From contig CP081161.1 of assembly GCA_025141675.1 (NCBI GenBank), positions 558,001-622,000 on the forward strand: a DNA stretch of 64,000 nucleotides, in the 5' to 3' direction. Source of the DNA: Rhodobacteraceae bacterium S2214. Lineage in GTDB: Bacteria; Pseudomonadota; Alphaproteobacteria; Rhodobacterales; Rhodobacteraceae. Both the position numbers and the translations under genes were made by a program. This document shows, piece by piece, positions 37,660-46,509 of this stretch. Under the pieces are notes generated by a model. That model was not told the origin of the DNA and searched no databases. It worked only from the letters and a program-made list of their open reading frames with translations. Within the stretch, counting starts at the first letter, position 1. Each line of letters begins with the position of its first letter.

Positions 37660-39078
37660 TTAAAGACCGGCCAACTGAATGACGGCTTCAGCATTGCTCA
37701 ACGCGGCAAAACATGCGGCCAATACAACCATGACAGCAGCGACCAGCTTCAGGTTCAGACCGCGAGACCGCTTTGTCTGCTCAGGGCCTTCCTCATGATA
37801 TTCCGGCATCGGTTGCGGAACAATCGTTGGATCCAGCGACATTGGTTTGAACGGCGGGATCGTCTTTTGACGACCAAAGCGGCCAGCAAATTTCGGCCTT
37901 TCGTCCAGTTCAATTGCACCATCATCAACGCCGTTGCGGGTTTCTTCGTTGAATTCTTTCACCCAATCAGCAACGTCGGTTGACGTGTTTTCCTGCAGCA
38001 ATTCCAACGGGGTTTTCTTTAGTGGGGTCGGTGGAATTGTCAGCAATTCCTTGTTTGTCTCGGACACCAGACTGGTCAGCGTCATGCCAAGACTTTCGTT
38101 CACAACGGGGCGGACATAATCGTCGACATGCGTGTTGTGCGGGTCAACCATTTCAAACCACGAACGGGCGGACTGGAGACGGTCTTTGGGTGCGATCTGC
38201 ATCGCTTTGTCGATCGCGGCCAAGAACAATTCGTCATATTCAGGGAACGATCCGACCAGCGGACGGCAAGGATCAGGGTTCTTTACCGCAATTTCGGCAA
38301 CGCGGGTCTGACTGTTCACGGGGGCTTCACCCGAAATCAGATGATAGAACGTGGCGGCCAACGCATAAAGGTCGCTGCTTTCGTTCTGATTGCTGCCAGC
38401 GAAATAGAATTCCTGCGGAGAATATCCGTCTTTCACAACCATCAGCGTCGAAACGGTGCGGGTCTTCTTGCTTGCCTCTTCACGAGCAGCACCAAAGTCG
38501 ATCAGGAACGGATTGCCCCACTTATCCAGCAGGATATTGTCAGGCGAAATGTCACGGTGCAGCAAATCGTGTGCATGCACCAGTTCAATGGCGTCTAGGA
38601 CCTTGAACAACATATCGCGGATCTGAGTAGGTGTCAGATCGCGATTGTCATCTTCAATGATCTCTTTCAGGTCACGCCCTTCGATCAGATCAAGCGCCAT
38701 ATAGGCGGTGTGATTGTCTTCGAACACGCGGTGCACGCCAACGATATTGGGGTGGCGCATTTTCGCGATACTGCGGGCTTCGCGCATGAACATGTGCACG
38801 ATGGATTTGTACTGGTCTTGATGTGTGGACGACCGAACGATGACGCTACAATTGTCGCGGCGGTTACAGAATGCCTCTGGGAAGCATTCTTTGATCACAA
38901 CGGTCCGGTTCAGGCTGTTGTCGCGGGCGAGATACGTAATCCCGAAACCACCACGGCTAATCTGCCCTGTAATAGTAAATTCGCCGTCCATCAGCAATGT
39001 GCCGTCAGGAAGACCTACGTCGTCAGAAGAGACATCATCGATCAACTTTGGTATCGCGGTCATACGGTCACCGGTCAT
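37660..39078 (-). CDS. Membrane-anchored serine/threonine protein kinase
   Basis: A 472-residue Hanks-type kinase. The P-loop ISRGGFGITYLARD (about 40-53), lysine K63 (VVIKE), the catalytic loop HRDISPDN (174-181, D176) and DFG at 194-196 are intact. The activation segment reads KTRTVSTLMVVKDGYSPQEF. After the kinase domain (to about residue 310) comes a long charged linker and one C-terminal transmembrane helix (near 445-465), with almost nothing outside. The reversed anchor and lack of a sensor domain differ from PknB-type kinases. The start may be residue 1 or Met6; neither has a strong ribosome site. No phosphatase or FHA gene is adjacent. Confidence 0.93.
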   Translation of the reverse strand: MTGDRMTAIPKLIDDVSSDDVGLPDGTLLMDGEFTITGQISRGGFGITYLARDNSLNRTVVIKECFPEAFCNRRDNCSVIVRSSTHQDQYKSIVHMFMREARSIAKMRHPNIVGVHRVFEDNHTAYMALDLIEGRDLKEIIEDDNRDLTPTQIRDMLFKVLDAIELVHAHDLLHRDISPDNILLDKWGNPFLIDFGAAREEASKKTRTVSTLMVVKDGYSPQEFYFAGSNQNESSDLYALAATFYHLISGEAPVNSQTRVAEIAVKNPDPCRPLVGSFPEYDELFLAAIDKAMQIAPKDRLQSARSWFEMVDPHNTHVDDYVRPVVNESLGMTLTSLVSETNKELLTIPPTPLKKTPLELLQENTSTDVADWVKEFNEETRNGVDDGAIELDERPKFAGRFGRQKTIPPFKPMSLDPTIVPQPMPEYHEEGPEQTKRSRGLNLKLVAAVMVVLAACFAALSNAEAVIQLAGL

Positions 39079-39172
39079 CGCGCGTGAAATAGCGCGTCCT
39101 TCACATTAAAAAACTGTTGGCACATCTGACGACGCGAATGTGTTGGATTTGAGACGAATTTGAGGAATCCTG

Positions 39173-39895
39173 CTACACAGCAGCTGCGCGCGCGACCTCG
39201 GCACTAGTCAAACCGTATTTCGGGGCGAAGCGTTGGCGGGCCGAAACAAGACGCGGATCATCAGGCCGCAAACCCAAAGTGCGAATAAATTCAATGCGTT
39301 GTTGTGATCGCAGCGTGTCGCGATCAATGGCCGTGCCCATCGCCCGATCAATCACCTCACCTCCGGGCGACACGTGAAACCATTTCGAAAAATCGCGGAA
39401 ATGGTGCTGGTTGTGCAGCGTTGTGACATACCGTTCGACCCGCGTTTTGGGGATATTCAGGTGGGATGTCATGTGGAACCATTCGTATCCCAAGAACGTC
39501 AAAACCCCTCCCACGACAACAATTGCAACCGCAATTTCAAAGGCAAACGGCAGTCCGATTATCGCGGCAACACCCCAAACCAGACCAAAGTTGAACGCCA
39601 AAACGGGTAGGGCGACCCAGACCGGCACAAAGAACAATCCGTGGTTCGTCGGGAAATCGTGATGGCCGTAATGCGCCTGATACAACAGGTCAAAGGCCCA
39701 CTGTCGTTTCGGCGGGGACAGGTGAAACACATAGCGATGCAGGTTGTATTCGTTCAGCATTTGGGCACCGATCCCAAGCGGGACAAGCAGCCAAACCCAC
39801 CACGGGGCACCGGCGAGCACGACAATGCCAACGGCGGCGGCAAGTGCCATCAGAACGACGCTCAAATGCGAAAACATGATCTTTAGTCGCGCCAT
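39173..39895 (-). CDS. Sterol desaturase/fatty acid hydroxylase superfamily membrane protein
   Basis: A 240-residue di-iron membrane enzyme. Histidine clusters expected of the family are present: HRYVFH, HYGHHDFP, WFHMTSH and HNQHHF. Four to five hydrophobic helices surround them. The family hydroxylates or desaturates lipids, sterols or carotenoids; the substrate here is unknown. GGGAGG precedes the ATG. It lies 69 bases downstream of iolG on the same strand but has no evident inositol role, so it may be its own unit. Confidence 0.85.
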   Translation of the reverse strand: MARLKIMFSHLSVVLMALAAAVGIVVLAGAPWWVWLLVPLGIGAQMLNEYNLHRYVFHLSPPKRQWAFDLLYQAHYGHHDFPTNHGLFFVPVWVALPVLAFNFGLVWGVAAIIGLPFAFEIAVAIVVVGGVLTFLGYEWFHMTSHLNIPKTRVERYVTTLHNQHHFRDFSKWFHVSPGGEVIDRAMGTAIDRDTLRSQQRIEFIRTLGLRPDDPRLVSARQRFAPKYGLTSAEVARAAAV

Positions 39896-39964
39896 ACTAG
39901 CCTCCCGCGTGGGGGAAGTATTGGCGCGACCACCAGACCTGTCAAACGCGACGCTACGACAGCG

Positions 39965-40951
39965 TTAGATCGCGACGGGCTGGCCTGTCTCGCAGCTTTG
40001 CGTCGCGGCATCGGCAAGCATCTGTGCCTGCAGCCCATCGTGGATCGTCGGGGTGACGGGGGCACCTTCGTTCAGGCACGCTACGAAATGCTCCATTTCG
40101 CGACGGTACGCGCTCTCGTACCGCTCAAGGAAGAAATTCAGCGTGGGCGCACGACGATAACCAGCCTCTGTCGCGACCTCGACTGTATTCTCAAGATGGT
40201 TCTCGGCGCGCAGCATCCCCTTGGCACCATGCACTTCGATCCGCTGGTCATAACCATAGGTGGCACGACGCGAATTGCTGATCTGACAAATCTTGCCGGA
40301 CACCGTTTTCAGCATCACACCAGCAGTATCCACATCACCGGCTTTCCCGATCTCGGGATCAACCAAGGCAGACCCGTAAGCGACAACCTCAATCGGGTCT
40401 TCGCCCAACAGGAAACGCGCCATATCCAGATCGTGGATCATCATGTCGCGGAAGATACCACCGGATGATTTTACATAAGACAGTGGGGGCGGAGACGGGT
40501 CGCGGGAGAGGATCGTCACCATCTCAACGTCCCCCACTTCACCAGCAGCGATCCGCGCCTGCACATTGGCAAAGCTCGGATCAAAGCGGCGATTGAAAGC
40601 GGTCATAAACTGAACGCCGGTTTCCTCGACGATCTTGATCAGGTCGCGAATGCGATCCGCAGACATATCAACGGGCTTTTCGCAGAAGATATCTTTGCCC
40701 GCTTTTGCGGCGGCGGCGATCAGGTCAAAATGCGTGTCGGTTGGCGTGCCAATCACGACAGCATCCACGTCTTCGGACCGCATAATCGTGTCGTTATCCC
40801 GCACCTCGGCGCCAAGCGTATCAGCAAGCGCTTTGGCCGTTTCGGGAAAGAAATCTGAAACGGCCGTGACCGTTGCATTGTCCATGCCACGGATCGTACG
40901 GGCATGCACTTGGCCAATGCGGCCAGCGCCTAACAAAGCGAGTTTGATCAT
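39965..40951 (-). CDS. iolG: Inositol 2-dehydrogenase
   Basis: A 328-residue Gfo/Idh/MocA-family enzyme that oxidises myo-inositol to 2-keto-myo-inositol with NAD. The Rossmann motif is GAGRIGQVHARTI at the N-terminus; CEKPVDMSADRI carries the conserved EKP lysine, and DMMIHDLDMARFLLG contains the H-D pair near the active site. It is the last gene of the iolD-PhyH-iolC-iolB-iolJ-iolG operon; the preceding gene's stop is four bases away. Assignment as IolG, rather than one of the two paralogues on the plus strand, rests on its length and sequence character. Confidence 0.9.
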   Translation of the reverse strand: MIKLALLGAGRIGQVHARTIRGMDNATVTAVSDFFPETAKALADTLGAEVRDNDTIMRSEDVDAVVIGTPTDTHFDLIAAAAKAGKDIFCEKPVDMSADRIRDLIKIVEETGVQFMTAFNRRFDPSFANVQARIAAGEVGDVEMVTILSRDPSPPPLSYVKSSGGIFRDMMIHDLDMARFLLGEDPIEVVAYGSALVDPEIGKAGDVDTAGVMLKTVSGKICQISNSRRATYGYDQRIEVHGAKGMLRAENHLENTVEVATEAGYRRAPTLNFFLERYESAYRREMEHFVACLNEGAPVTPTIHDGLQAQMLADAATQSCETGQPVAI

Positions 40952-40955
40952 CGTT

Positions 40956-41798
40956 TTAGCCTTTCATCATGGGGGCCGCAAAAGCGCGCAGAACAGTTTC
41001 TGCAGCGGCTTGAACGGGGGCATGGGTGTCTTTCAGGATCGTATTGCGATCAAAACGGTCAGGGTCTGCATTTACGGCGTCGCGCAAGGCGGAGCCAAAT
41101 GCCATGCGTAATTCGGTCCCAATGTTAAATTTGCACACGTTTGACGTCTTAGCCAGCAACGTGCGTTGATCCATCGGAACACCGGACCCACCGTGAATAA
41201 CCAGCGGCACGGTTGTCACAGCCTCAATCGCTTTGATCCGGTCCATGTCCAATCCGCCGGATTTATCTTGCTGCAAATGGACGTTGCCGACGGACACAGC
41301 CATCGCATCAACGCCGGTCTCGGTTGCGAAAATCGCAGCCTCTTCCGGATCAGTGCCTGCTGACGCCTCACCGTTGTCGTAGCCCACAAAACCAATCTCG
41401 CCTTCGCAGGAAATACCAGCGGCATGGGCCATATCTGCGATCTTTTTCGTCTCGGCGATATTGTCGCGCAACGCCTTTCGCGATCCATCAAACATCAAAG
41501 AGGTGAAACCGCTGTCCAGCGCCTCAGAACAATCATCATAGGTGTAGCCATGGTCGAGATGAGCGACGACAGGCACCGACGCATGCTCTGCCAAATGGCG
41601 GAACATCTTCCCCAAAATCGGCAGCGGCGTATGTTCGCGACAACCGGGACCGGCCTGTAAGATCACAGGACAGCCCACGGCTTCGGCAGCGGCGACATAG
41701 GCGTGCATATCTTCCCAGCCAAGGGTCACAAGGCCCCCAACGGCATAACCGTTTTTTAGGGCTGGTTGCAGGACGTCTTTCAGTGTGACGAGAGGCAT
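40956..41798 (-). CDS. iolJ: Class II aldolase, probable 5-dehydro-2-deoxyphosphogluconate aldolase (IolJ)
   Basis: A 280-residue zinc-dependent ketose-bisphosphate-type aldolase. Zinc-site and catalytic stretches: VAHLDHGYTYDDCSEALDSGFTSLMFDGS, EGEIGFVGYDNGE, VSVGNVH and VIHGGSGVPMDQ. Within an inositol operon it should cleave 2-deoxy-5-keto-gluconate 6-phosphate into DHAP and malonate semialdehyde. A general fructose-bisphosphate aldolase role is the alternative. AAAGGA precedes the ATG, and a repeat copy lies upstream. Confidence 0.85.
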   Translation of the reverse strand: MPLVTLKDVLQPALKNGYAVGGLVTLGWEDMHAYVAAAEAVGCPVILQAGPGCREHTPLPILGKMFRHLAEHASVPVVAHLDHGYTYDDCSEALDSGFTSLMFDGSRKALRDNIAETKKIADMAHAAGISCEGEIGFVGYDNGEASAGTDPEEAAIFATETGVDAMAVSVGNVHLQQDKSGGLDMDRIKAIEAVTTVPLVIHGGSGVPMDQRTLLAKTSNVCKFNIGTELRMAFGSALRDAVNADPDRFDRNTILKDTHAPVQAAAETVLRAFAAPMMKG

Positions 41799-41839
41799 GC
41801 GTATTCCTTTAGCATAGCGCTTGTGGAGAGTGCGGACCC

Positions 41840-41870
41840 TCCGGGGGGGATATTTTTGACCAAAAGAAGC
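41840..41870 (+). repeat. Intergenic repeat, partial copy C
   Basis: Only the right half of the element is present: TCCGGGGGGGATATTTTTG followed by ACCAAAAGAAGC. It lies between iolB and iolJ, in the orientation opposite to those genes. Confidence 0.75.
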
Positions 41871-41883
41871 GGGGCGCGGTGCC

Positions 41884-42726
41884 CTACTTGAACTTCGCGA
41901 TCATGTCTTTGATGCCTGGAATCGTTTCCAACTGATCCGCGTGGGATGGCTGGAAAAACTGCACGAGACTGCGTTGCGACAGACCACCAAGGATCGTGAA
42001 ATAATACATCTCGTAACCCGGAAGAACGGCACAAGGATGATAACCGCTGTCGAGACAGATCGTTGATCCATCAACGAGGTGATACGCATCACCGGCTTTG
42101 CCGTCTTCGCGTTGCAGCATCTGCACGCCGGACCCGTGGTTCGGTTTGAAACGGAAATTGTAGGTCTCGTCATGGCGCGTCTCAAGCGGCAGGCGATCCG
42201 TGTCATGTTTATGCGACGGGAAACCGGACCAGCCGCCAGCGCCCACGGTGAACAATTCGGACACCAACAAACGGCCGACTTTATCGTGGTATTTCGTGCC
42301 CAAGATATGTTTGATCTTGCGGTGCGTTTTGGTGTCATCGGACCCGTATTGCACCTTGTCCAACTCGTCAGAGCGGACAGCGAAGGCGTCCAGCACCTTG
42401 TCGTAACGCGCACCCGCGACGAACACTTCGGCCTCGTCGGACATGCAGACCATCGTAGCCTTAGCCGCTGTCGGGACATAAACACCTTCAGGTTCACCGT
42501 CCCAAACGTCAACGACACGGTGGCCCAATCCGGCGACCTTGAACCCTTCGATATCGACGTCGATTGTACCCGTCGCAGGCACGATGCAGGTCTCGTAACC
42601 GGGCACGCTGTATTCAAAGGCCTGACCCTTTTTCAGCTTTACGATGTTGAAATAGTTCAGCGGCACAGTGGCGTCATCGACATCGACGATTGGATTATTC
42701 TGGTTATCAAACGGGGCAATATGCAT
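41884..42726 (-). CDS. iolB: 5-deoxy-glucuronate isomerase
   Basis: A 280-residue double-cupin enzyme that isomerises 5-deoxy-D-glucuronate to 2-deoxy-5-keto-D-gluconate. Seen in the sequence: SVPGYETCIVPATGTIDVDIEG, the metal-binding SGFPSHKHDTDRLPLE with two His, and HLVDGSTICLDSGYHPCAVLPGYEMYYFTIL in outline. It begins four bases after the iolC stop. It is diagnostic for the myo-inositol pathway. Confidence 0.96.
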   Translation of the reverse strand: MHIAPFDNQNNPIVDVDDATVPLNYFNIVKLKKGQAFEYSVPGYETCIVPATGTIDVDIEGFKVAGLGHRVVDVWDGEPEGVYVPTAAKATMVCMSDEAEVFVAGARYDKVLDAFAVRSDELDKVQYGSDDTKTHRKIKHILGTKYHDKVGRLLVSELFTVGAGGWSGFPSHKHDTDRLPLETRHDETYNFRFKPNHGSGVQMLQREDGKAGDAYHLVDGSTICLDSGYHPCAVLPGYEMYYFTILGGLSQRSLVQFFQPSHADQLETIPGIKDMIAKFK

Positions 42727-42729
42727 GGT

Positions 42730-43728
42730 CTATCCTTCGTCGCGCGGCACAGATGCGCCGGGGTGAGTGTTCAAAAATTCTGTAAGGTCAGCGGGGTAAG
42801 GCATCGCAGGCGCGCAACCCGGCTTGCCGACGACGATGGCCGCACAAGCAGAACCGCGCAAAACGGCGTCTTCCAGATCGTATCCATCGGCGATGGACGA
42901 CAGCATGCCCGCCATAAAACTATCACCGGCCCCTGTCGGTTTCAGCGCCGTGACGTTGTAGATGCCCGTGCGCAATTCACCGTCTTTGGTGATCGTCACG
43001 GCGCCATGTTCGCCCATTTTGTAGACCACAATGCTGGCCGTGTTGGCTGCTAATTCGCGGGCCTTATCCAGCCCTTTTTCAATCCCACCAGCCATAAACC
43101 CGAATTCTTCGTCATTGCCGACGATCACGTCCGACAAAGCACCGGCACGGGACAGCACATCGGCTGCGACTTGTGGCGATGGCCAGCTATAGGGGCGGTA
43201 ATCCACGTCAAAGATAATCGGCAAACCGGCCTTGCGCGCCAGATCGAACGCGGTGAAGGCTGCTGTGCGAGACGGTTCGGCGGCGAACACCGTGCCCGCA
43301 GTCACCAACGCGCCAAAGCGTTGGTAATCAACCGCGCGAACATCATCCTCGGTCATTTCAAAGTCAGCCGCGCCATTGCGGTAAATCACCGACTGATGCC
43401 CCGCGATCCGGCTTTCGTACAAAGCCAGCGAATTGCGTGCCTCCCCGCCGACGGTCTTCACGTAGGTATCATCGACGCCGTATTTATCGCGCAACATTGT
43501 CTGGCAGGTGCGCCCAACCGCGTCATCAGACACAGATGTGACCAACGCAGCTTTGCCGCCCAGCTTCACGATGCCCGCCGCGATATTGGCGGATGATCCA
43601 CCCATATCTTTGGTGAATGCCGTGGCCTCTTCTATGCCGATCCCAACCTCGGTCGGAAACAGATCAAGCCCCACGCGACCCACAACGACAAAGTCGTTTT
43701 TCCGAATGCCTTCAATCACATCGTTCAC
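42730..43728 (-). CDS. iolC: 5-dehydro-2-deoxygluconokinase
   Basis: A 332-residue PfkB-family sugar kinase. It starts at a GTG (43726-43728) overlapping the stop of the dioxygenase gene (GTGA). Family motifs are GGSSANIAAGIVKLGGKAALVTSVSDDAVG near the N-terminus and the ATP/anion-hole motif LKPTGAGDSFMAGML with the catalytic Asp. It phosphorylates 2-deoxy-5-keto-gluconate before IolJ cleavage. The usual DUF2090 fusion seen in some IolC proteins is absent. Confidence 0.95.
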   Translation of the reverse strand: MNDVIEGIRKNDFVVVGRVGLDLFPTEVGIGIEEATAFTKDMGGSSANIAAGIVKLGGKAALVTSVSDDAVGRTCQTMLRDKYGVDDTYVKTVGGEARNSLALYESRIAGHQSVIYRNGAADFEMTEDDVRAVDYQRFGALVTAGTVFAAEPSRTAAFTAFDLARKAGLPIIFDVDYRPYSWPSPQVAADVLSRAGALSDVIVGNDEEFGFMAGGIEKGLDKARELAANTASIVVYKMGEHGAVTITKDGELRTGIYNVTALKPTGAGDSFMAGMLSSIADGYDLEDAVLRGSACAAIVVGKPGCAPAMPYPADLTEFLNTHPGASVPRDEG

Positions 43729-44564
43729 TTGCGACCTTCCGCATTCCCGCCCGCATCGGCGTCCAAAATCTTAGGGTAAGGGTAATTCATGCCAAGCAAC
43801 TGGCGCATGTCAGGGCATGCCGCATCAAGGAACTCTTGCGGCAGGGCGGCGGGCATATCCTCAAGTGGTTTCACGAACTTGGGCAGGTAGTTAATCAAAA
43901 CGGCGTTCCGATCGTGATCCGCATTGTTCGGCATCGCACAGTGCCACATCACACCGTAAAACAAGACGACATCACCGACATCGCCGGTCATCTGCTCGCA
44001 TTTATCGTAGAAATTGTCGGCCTCTGTCGGATAGCGCAGCTCCTTTTGCGATCCGGGCACATAGCCCGTGGCACCGCTTTGCTCGGTAAACGGATCAAGA
44101 ATAATCGACACCTGCGCATTCATCGGAAACGACCCGTTGAGCCCAATCGGATGGCTGTCAGCGTTGTAAAAATCCCAATAGGGGTAATCGACATGCGGCT
44201 CTTGGCCGGGACCACCGGGCAAGATGCGGTTGGCCGCGATAGAGCCCATGATGAACTCTGTCCCCAGAAACTTGCGCAGGATATCCATCAACACCGGATG
44301 GGCGGCCATCCGCGAAAATACCTCGCCTTTCGCCAGCAAATTCCAGACCCTGCGTTGCAAGTTCAATTTGCCATCATCTGCCGCAGCCCCTTGAAAATGC
44401 GTGGTCTTGTCGGCGTCGTTTTCAGAATGCGCCATAATAATCCGGCGCGCTTCAGCTATATCCGCATCGTCAAAAAGACCCTTGATCGCGACAACACCGT
44501 CGCCATTCAGAAGGGCATCAACGATTGTATCAGGTTCAGCAGTTTCAGCCGTAAAACGCAGCAT
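43725..44564 (-). CDS. Phytanoyl-CoA dioxygenase (PhyH) family oxygenase inside the iol operon
   Basis: A 279-residue Fe(II)/2-oxoglutarate oxygenase. The start is the ATG at 44562-44564, which shares a base with the iolD stop (TGATG). Iron ligands are H124 and D126 (PHVDYPYWDF) and H208 (GVMWHCAMPN); R219 (DHDRNAVLINY) is the 2-oxoglutarate arginine. The cupin core and the ATGYVPGSQKELRYP segment fit the PhyH family. It is coupled at both ends (to iolD and, by GTGA, to iolC), so it is made with the pathway. It is not part of the textbook inositol route; it might demethylate or hydroxylate an inositol derivative, which is inference. Confidence 0.9.
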   Translation of the reverse strand: MLRFTAETAEPDTIVDALLNGDGVVAIKGLFDDADIAEARRIIMAHSENDADKTTHFQGAAADDGKLNLQRRVWNLLAKGEVFSRMAAHPVLMDILRKFLGTEFIMGSIAANRILPGGPGQEPHVDYPYWDFYNADSHPIGLNGSFPMNAQVSIILDPFTEQSGATGYVPGSQKELRYPTEADNFYDKCEQMTGDVGDVVLFYGVMWHCAMPNNADHDRNAVLINYLPKFVKPLEDMPAALPQEFLDAACPDMRQLLGMNYPYPKILDADAGGNAEGRK

Positions 44565-46426
44565 CACACGCCCTTCCGCTGTTTCGGACGCGAGGATTCC
44601 CAATCGACATGGGCATCGCGGACCTTGTCAGAGGTCGTGATGTGCGGCGTTCCGACTTCCCACCACGCATGGCCTTCGGTCGTCCAGCCTTCGTATGGAT
44701 CGACGTTCATCACGATGACGCTGGTGTTTGTCGCCTCTTTCGCGCGTTTGAATGCCTCGCCCAATTCGGCCGCGTTCGATACGGTTTCCGCATTGGCGCC
44801 CATCGCGCGGGCGTGCGCTTCGAAATCCACCCCAACTTGGTTCACAGCCGTCGGTGTATCCGCAATCAGGTTGTTGAAACTCTCGTTGCCAGTGTTGTTT
44901 TGCAGCTTGTTGATGACGGCAAAACCGCCGTTATCCAGCACGCAAATGATCATCTTTTTGCCAGTCAGCACGGCGGAATAGATGTCCGAATTCATCAGCA
45001 TATAGGATCCGTCACCTGTGAAGACGACGGTATCTGCGTCCGGTTCATTCTCGGCCTGCGCGATGCGCGCACCCCAGCCACCGGCGATCTCGTAGCCCAT
45101 ACAGGAAAAGCCGAATTCAACATCGACAGTCCCGATATCCAGCGTTTTCCAGTTCGCCGTGACTTCCGCAGGAAGTCCACCAGCCGCCGCAACCACACGG
45201 TCACGCGGGTCCATCAGATCATTCACGACGCCGATGGCTTGCGCATAGGAATTCGGGCGGTTCCCCGGTTTGCAGTTCTCGGCGACATAGGCGTCCCACT
45301 TTTTGCGCTCGTCTTGGGCAAAAGCGGTCCAATCCGCAGGGGCCTTATAATCGGTATCCATCGACGCGAGGCAAATCGCGGCATCGCCAACCACAGTCAG
45401 CGACATATGCTTTGCGGCATCATGGCGACCAACGTTGATCCCCACGATCTTTGCGTCATGGGCAAACGCCGTCCACGATCCGGTGGTGAAATCCTGTAAA
45501 CGAGTCCCAACGGCGAGGATCACATCAGCCTTCTCAGCAATACTATTCGCCGAATCCGACCCCGTGACCCCAATCGGCCCGCAGTTCAGCGGGTGATCGT
45601 TGGTCATATTCGCGCGGCCCGCGATGGTCTCAACCACAGGAATACCTGTAGCCTCCGCAAAGGCGGTCAATTCTGCCACAGCACCAGAATACTGGACACC
45701 ACCGCCTGCAATAATCATCGGACGTTTAGCCGTTTTCAGCAGGGCCATCGCATCGACAACCTCTTCCATATCAGGGGCTTGGCGGCGAATGCGGTGCACG
45801 CGCTTGTCAAAGAAGCTTTCAGGATAATCATACGTCCAACCCTGCACATCTTGCGGCAGGCCGATAAACGCAGGCCCGCAATCCGTAGGGTCCAGCATCG
45901 TGTTCAACGCAGCAGGCAGGGAATTGATCACTTGGGCCGGATGCGTGATGCGATCCCAGAACCGCGATACGGCCTTGAAAGCATCGTTCACACCCAACGT
46001 CGGATTGCCGAAATGCTCTAACTGCTGGAGAACCGGATCGGGCAGGCGGGTCAAAAACGCATCACCACACAGCATCAACATCGGCAAGCGGTTCGCGTGC
46101 GCCAACGCAGCAGAGGTCAGCAGGTTCGCTGTACCTGGACCAGCCGAAGCTGACGCAAACATAAACCGACGCCGCTTGTGATACTTCGCATAAGCCGCCG
46201 CCGCGAATCCCATCCCTTGTTCGTTCTGACCACGATATACGGGCAGTTCGTCGCGATGATTATACAACGCCTCACCCAGACAGGTGACGTTGCCATGGCC
46301 AAAAATGCCAAAGCCCCCGCCACAAACACGGGTCTCAACCCCATCAATTTCAATATATTGGTTCGCAAGCCAGCGGATGATGGCTTGGGCTGTGGTCAGC
46401 GTCACAGTTTTGTTTTTCGTGGTCAT
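44564..46426 (-). CDS. iolD: 3D-(3,5/4)-trihydroxycyclohexane-1,2-dione acylhydrolase
   Basis: A 620-residue ThDP-dependent enzyme that opens the ring of trihydroxycyclohexane-1,2-dione to 5-deoxyglucuronate. It contains the N-terminal ThDP pyrimidine-binding half (GIFGHGNVTCLGEALYNHRDELPVYRGQNEQGMGFAAAAYAK in outline, with the catalytic glutamate), a central domain, and the diphosphate-binding motif GDGSYMLMNSDIYSAVLTGKKMIICVLDNGGFAVIN in outline. It is first in the minus-strand operon; a LacI-type operator lies 44-61 bases before its start. Confidence 0.96.
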   Translation of the reverse strand: MTTKNKTVTLTTAQAIIRWLANQYIEIDGVETRVCGGGFGIFGHGNVTCLGEALYNHRDELPVYRGQNEQGMGFAAAAYAKYHKRRRFMFASASAGPGTANLLTSAALAHANRLPMLMLCGDAFLTRLPDPVLQQLEHFGNPTLGVNDAFKAVSRFWDRITHPAQVINSLPAALNTMLDPTDCGPAFIGLPQDVQGWTYDYPESFFDKRVHRIRRQAPDMEEVVDAMALLKTAKRPMIIAGGGVQYSGAVAELTAFAEATGIPVVETIAGRANMTNDHPLNCGPIGVTGSDSANSIAEKADVILAVGTRLQDFTTGSWTAFAHDAKIVGINVGRHDAAKHMSLTVVGDAAICLASMDTDYKAPADWTAFAQDERKKWDAYVAENCKPGNRPNSYAQAIGVVNDLMDPRDRVVAAAGGLPAEVTANWKTLDIGTVDVEFGFSCMGYEIAGGWGARIAQAENEPDADTVVFTGDGSYMLMNSDIYSAVLTGKKMIICVLDNGGFAVINKLQNNTGNESFNNLIADTPTAVNQVGVDFEAHARAMGANAETVSNAAELGEAFKRAKEATNTSVIVMNVDPYEGWTTEGHAWWEVGTPHITTSDKVRDAHVDWESSRPKQRKGV

Positions 46427-46469
46427 GCGTTTCGCCCATTGACGGTCATTCGAATCTTAGGTTACTCAT

Positions 46470-46487
46470 TTTGCAACCGGTTGCAAA
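46470..46487. promoter_or_regulatory. LacI-type operator between iolD and the divergent Gfo/Idh gene
   Basis: Perfect 18-base palindrome TTTGCAACCGGTTGCAAA with the central CG-type symmetry of LacI-family sites. It sits 44 bases before the iolD start and 23 bases before the divergent Gfo/Idh start, so one site can block both promoters. The same core recurs at 55318. Confidence 0.85.
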
Positions 46488-46509
46488 CCGTAAATTGATT
46501 GGACAAGCA

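Noticed and set aside
43617..44981. Plus-strand frame of 454 codons across PhyH and iolD
   Set aside because: Antisense to genes with intact catalytic residues and coupled starts; composition is shadow-like.
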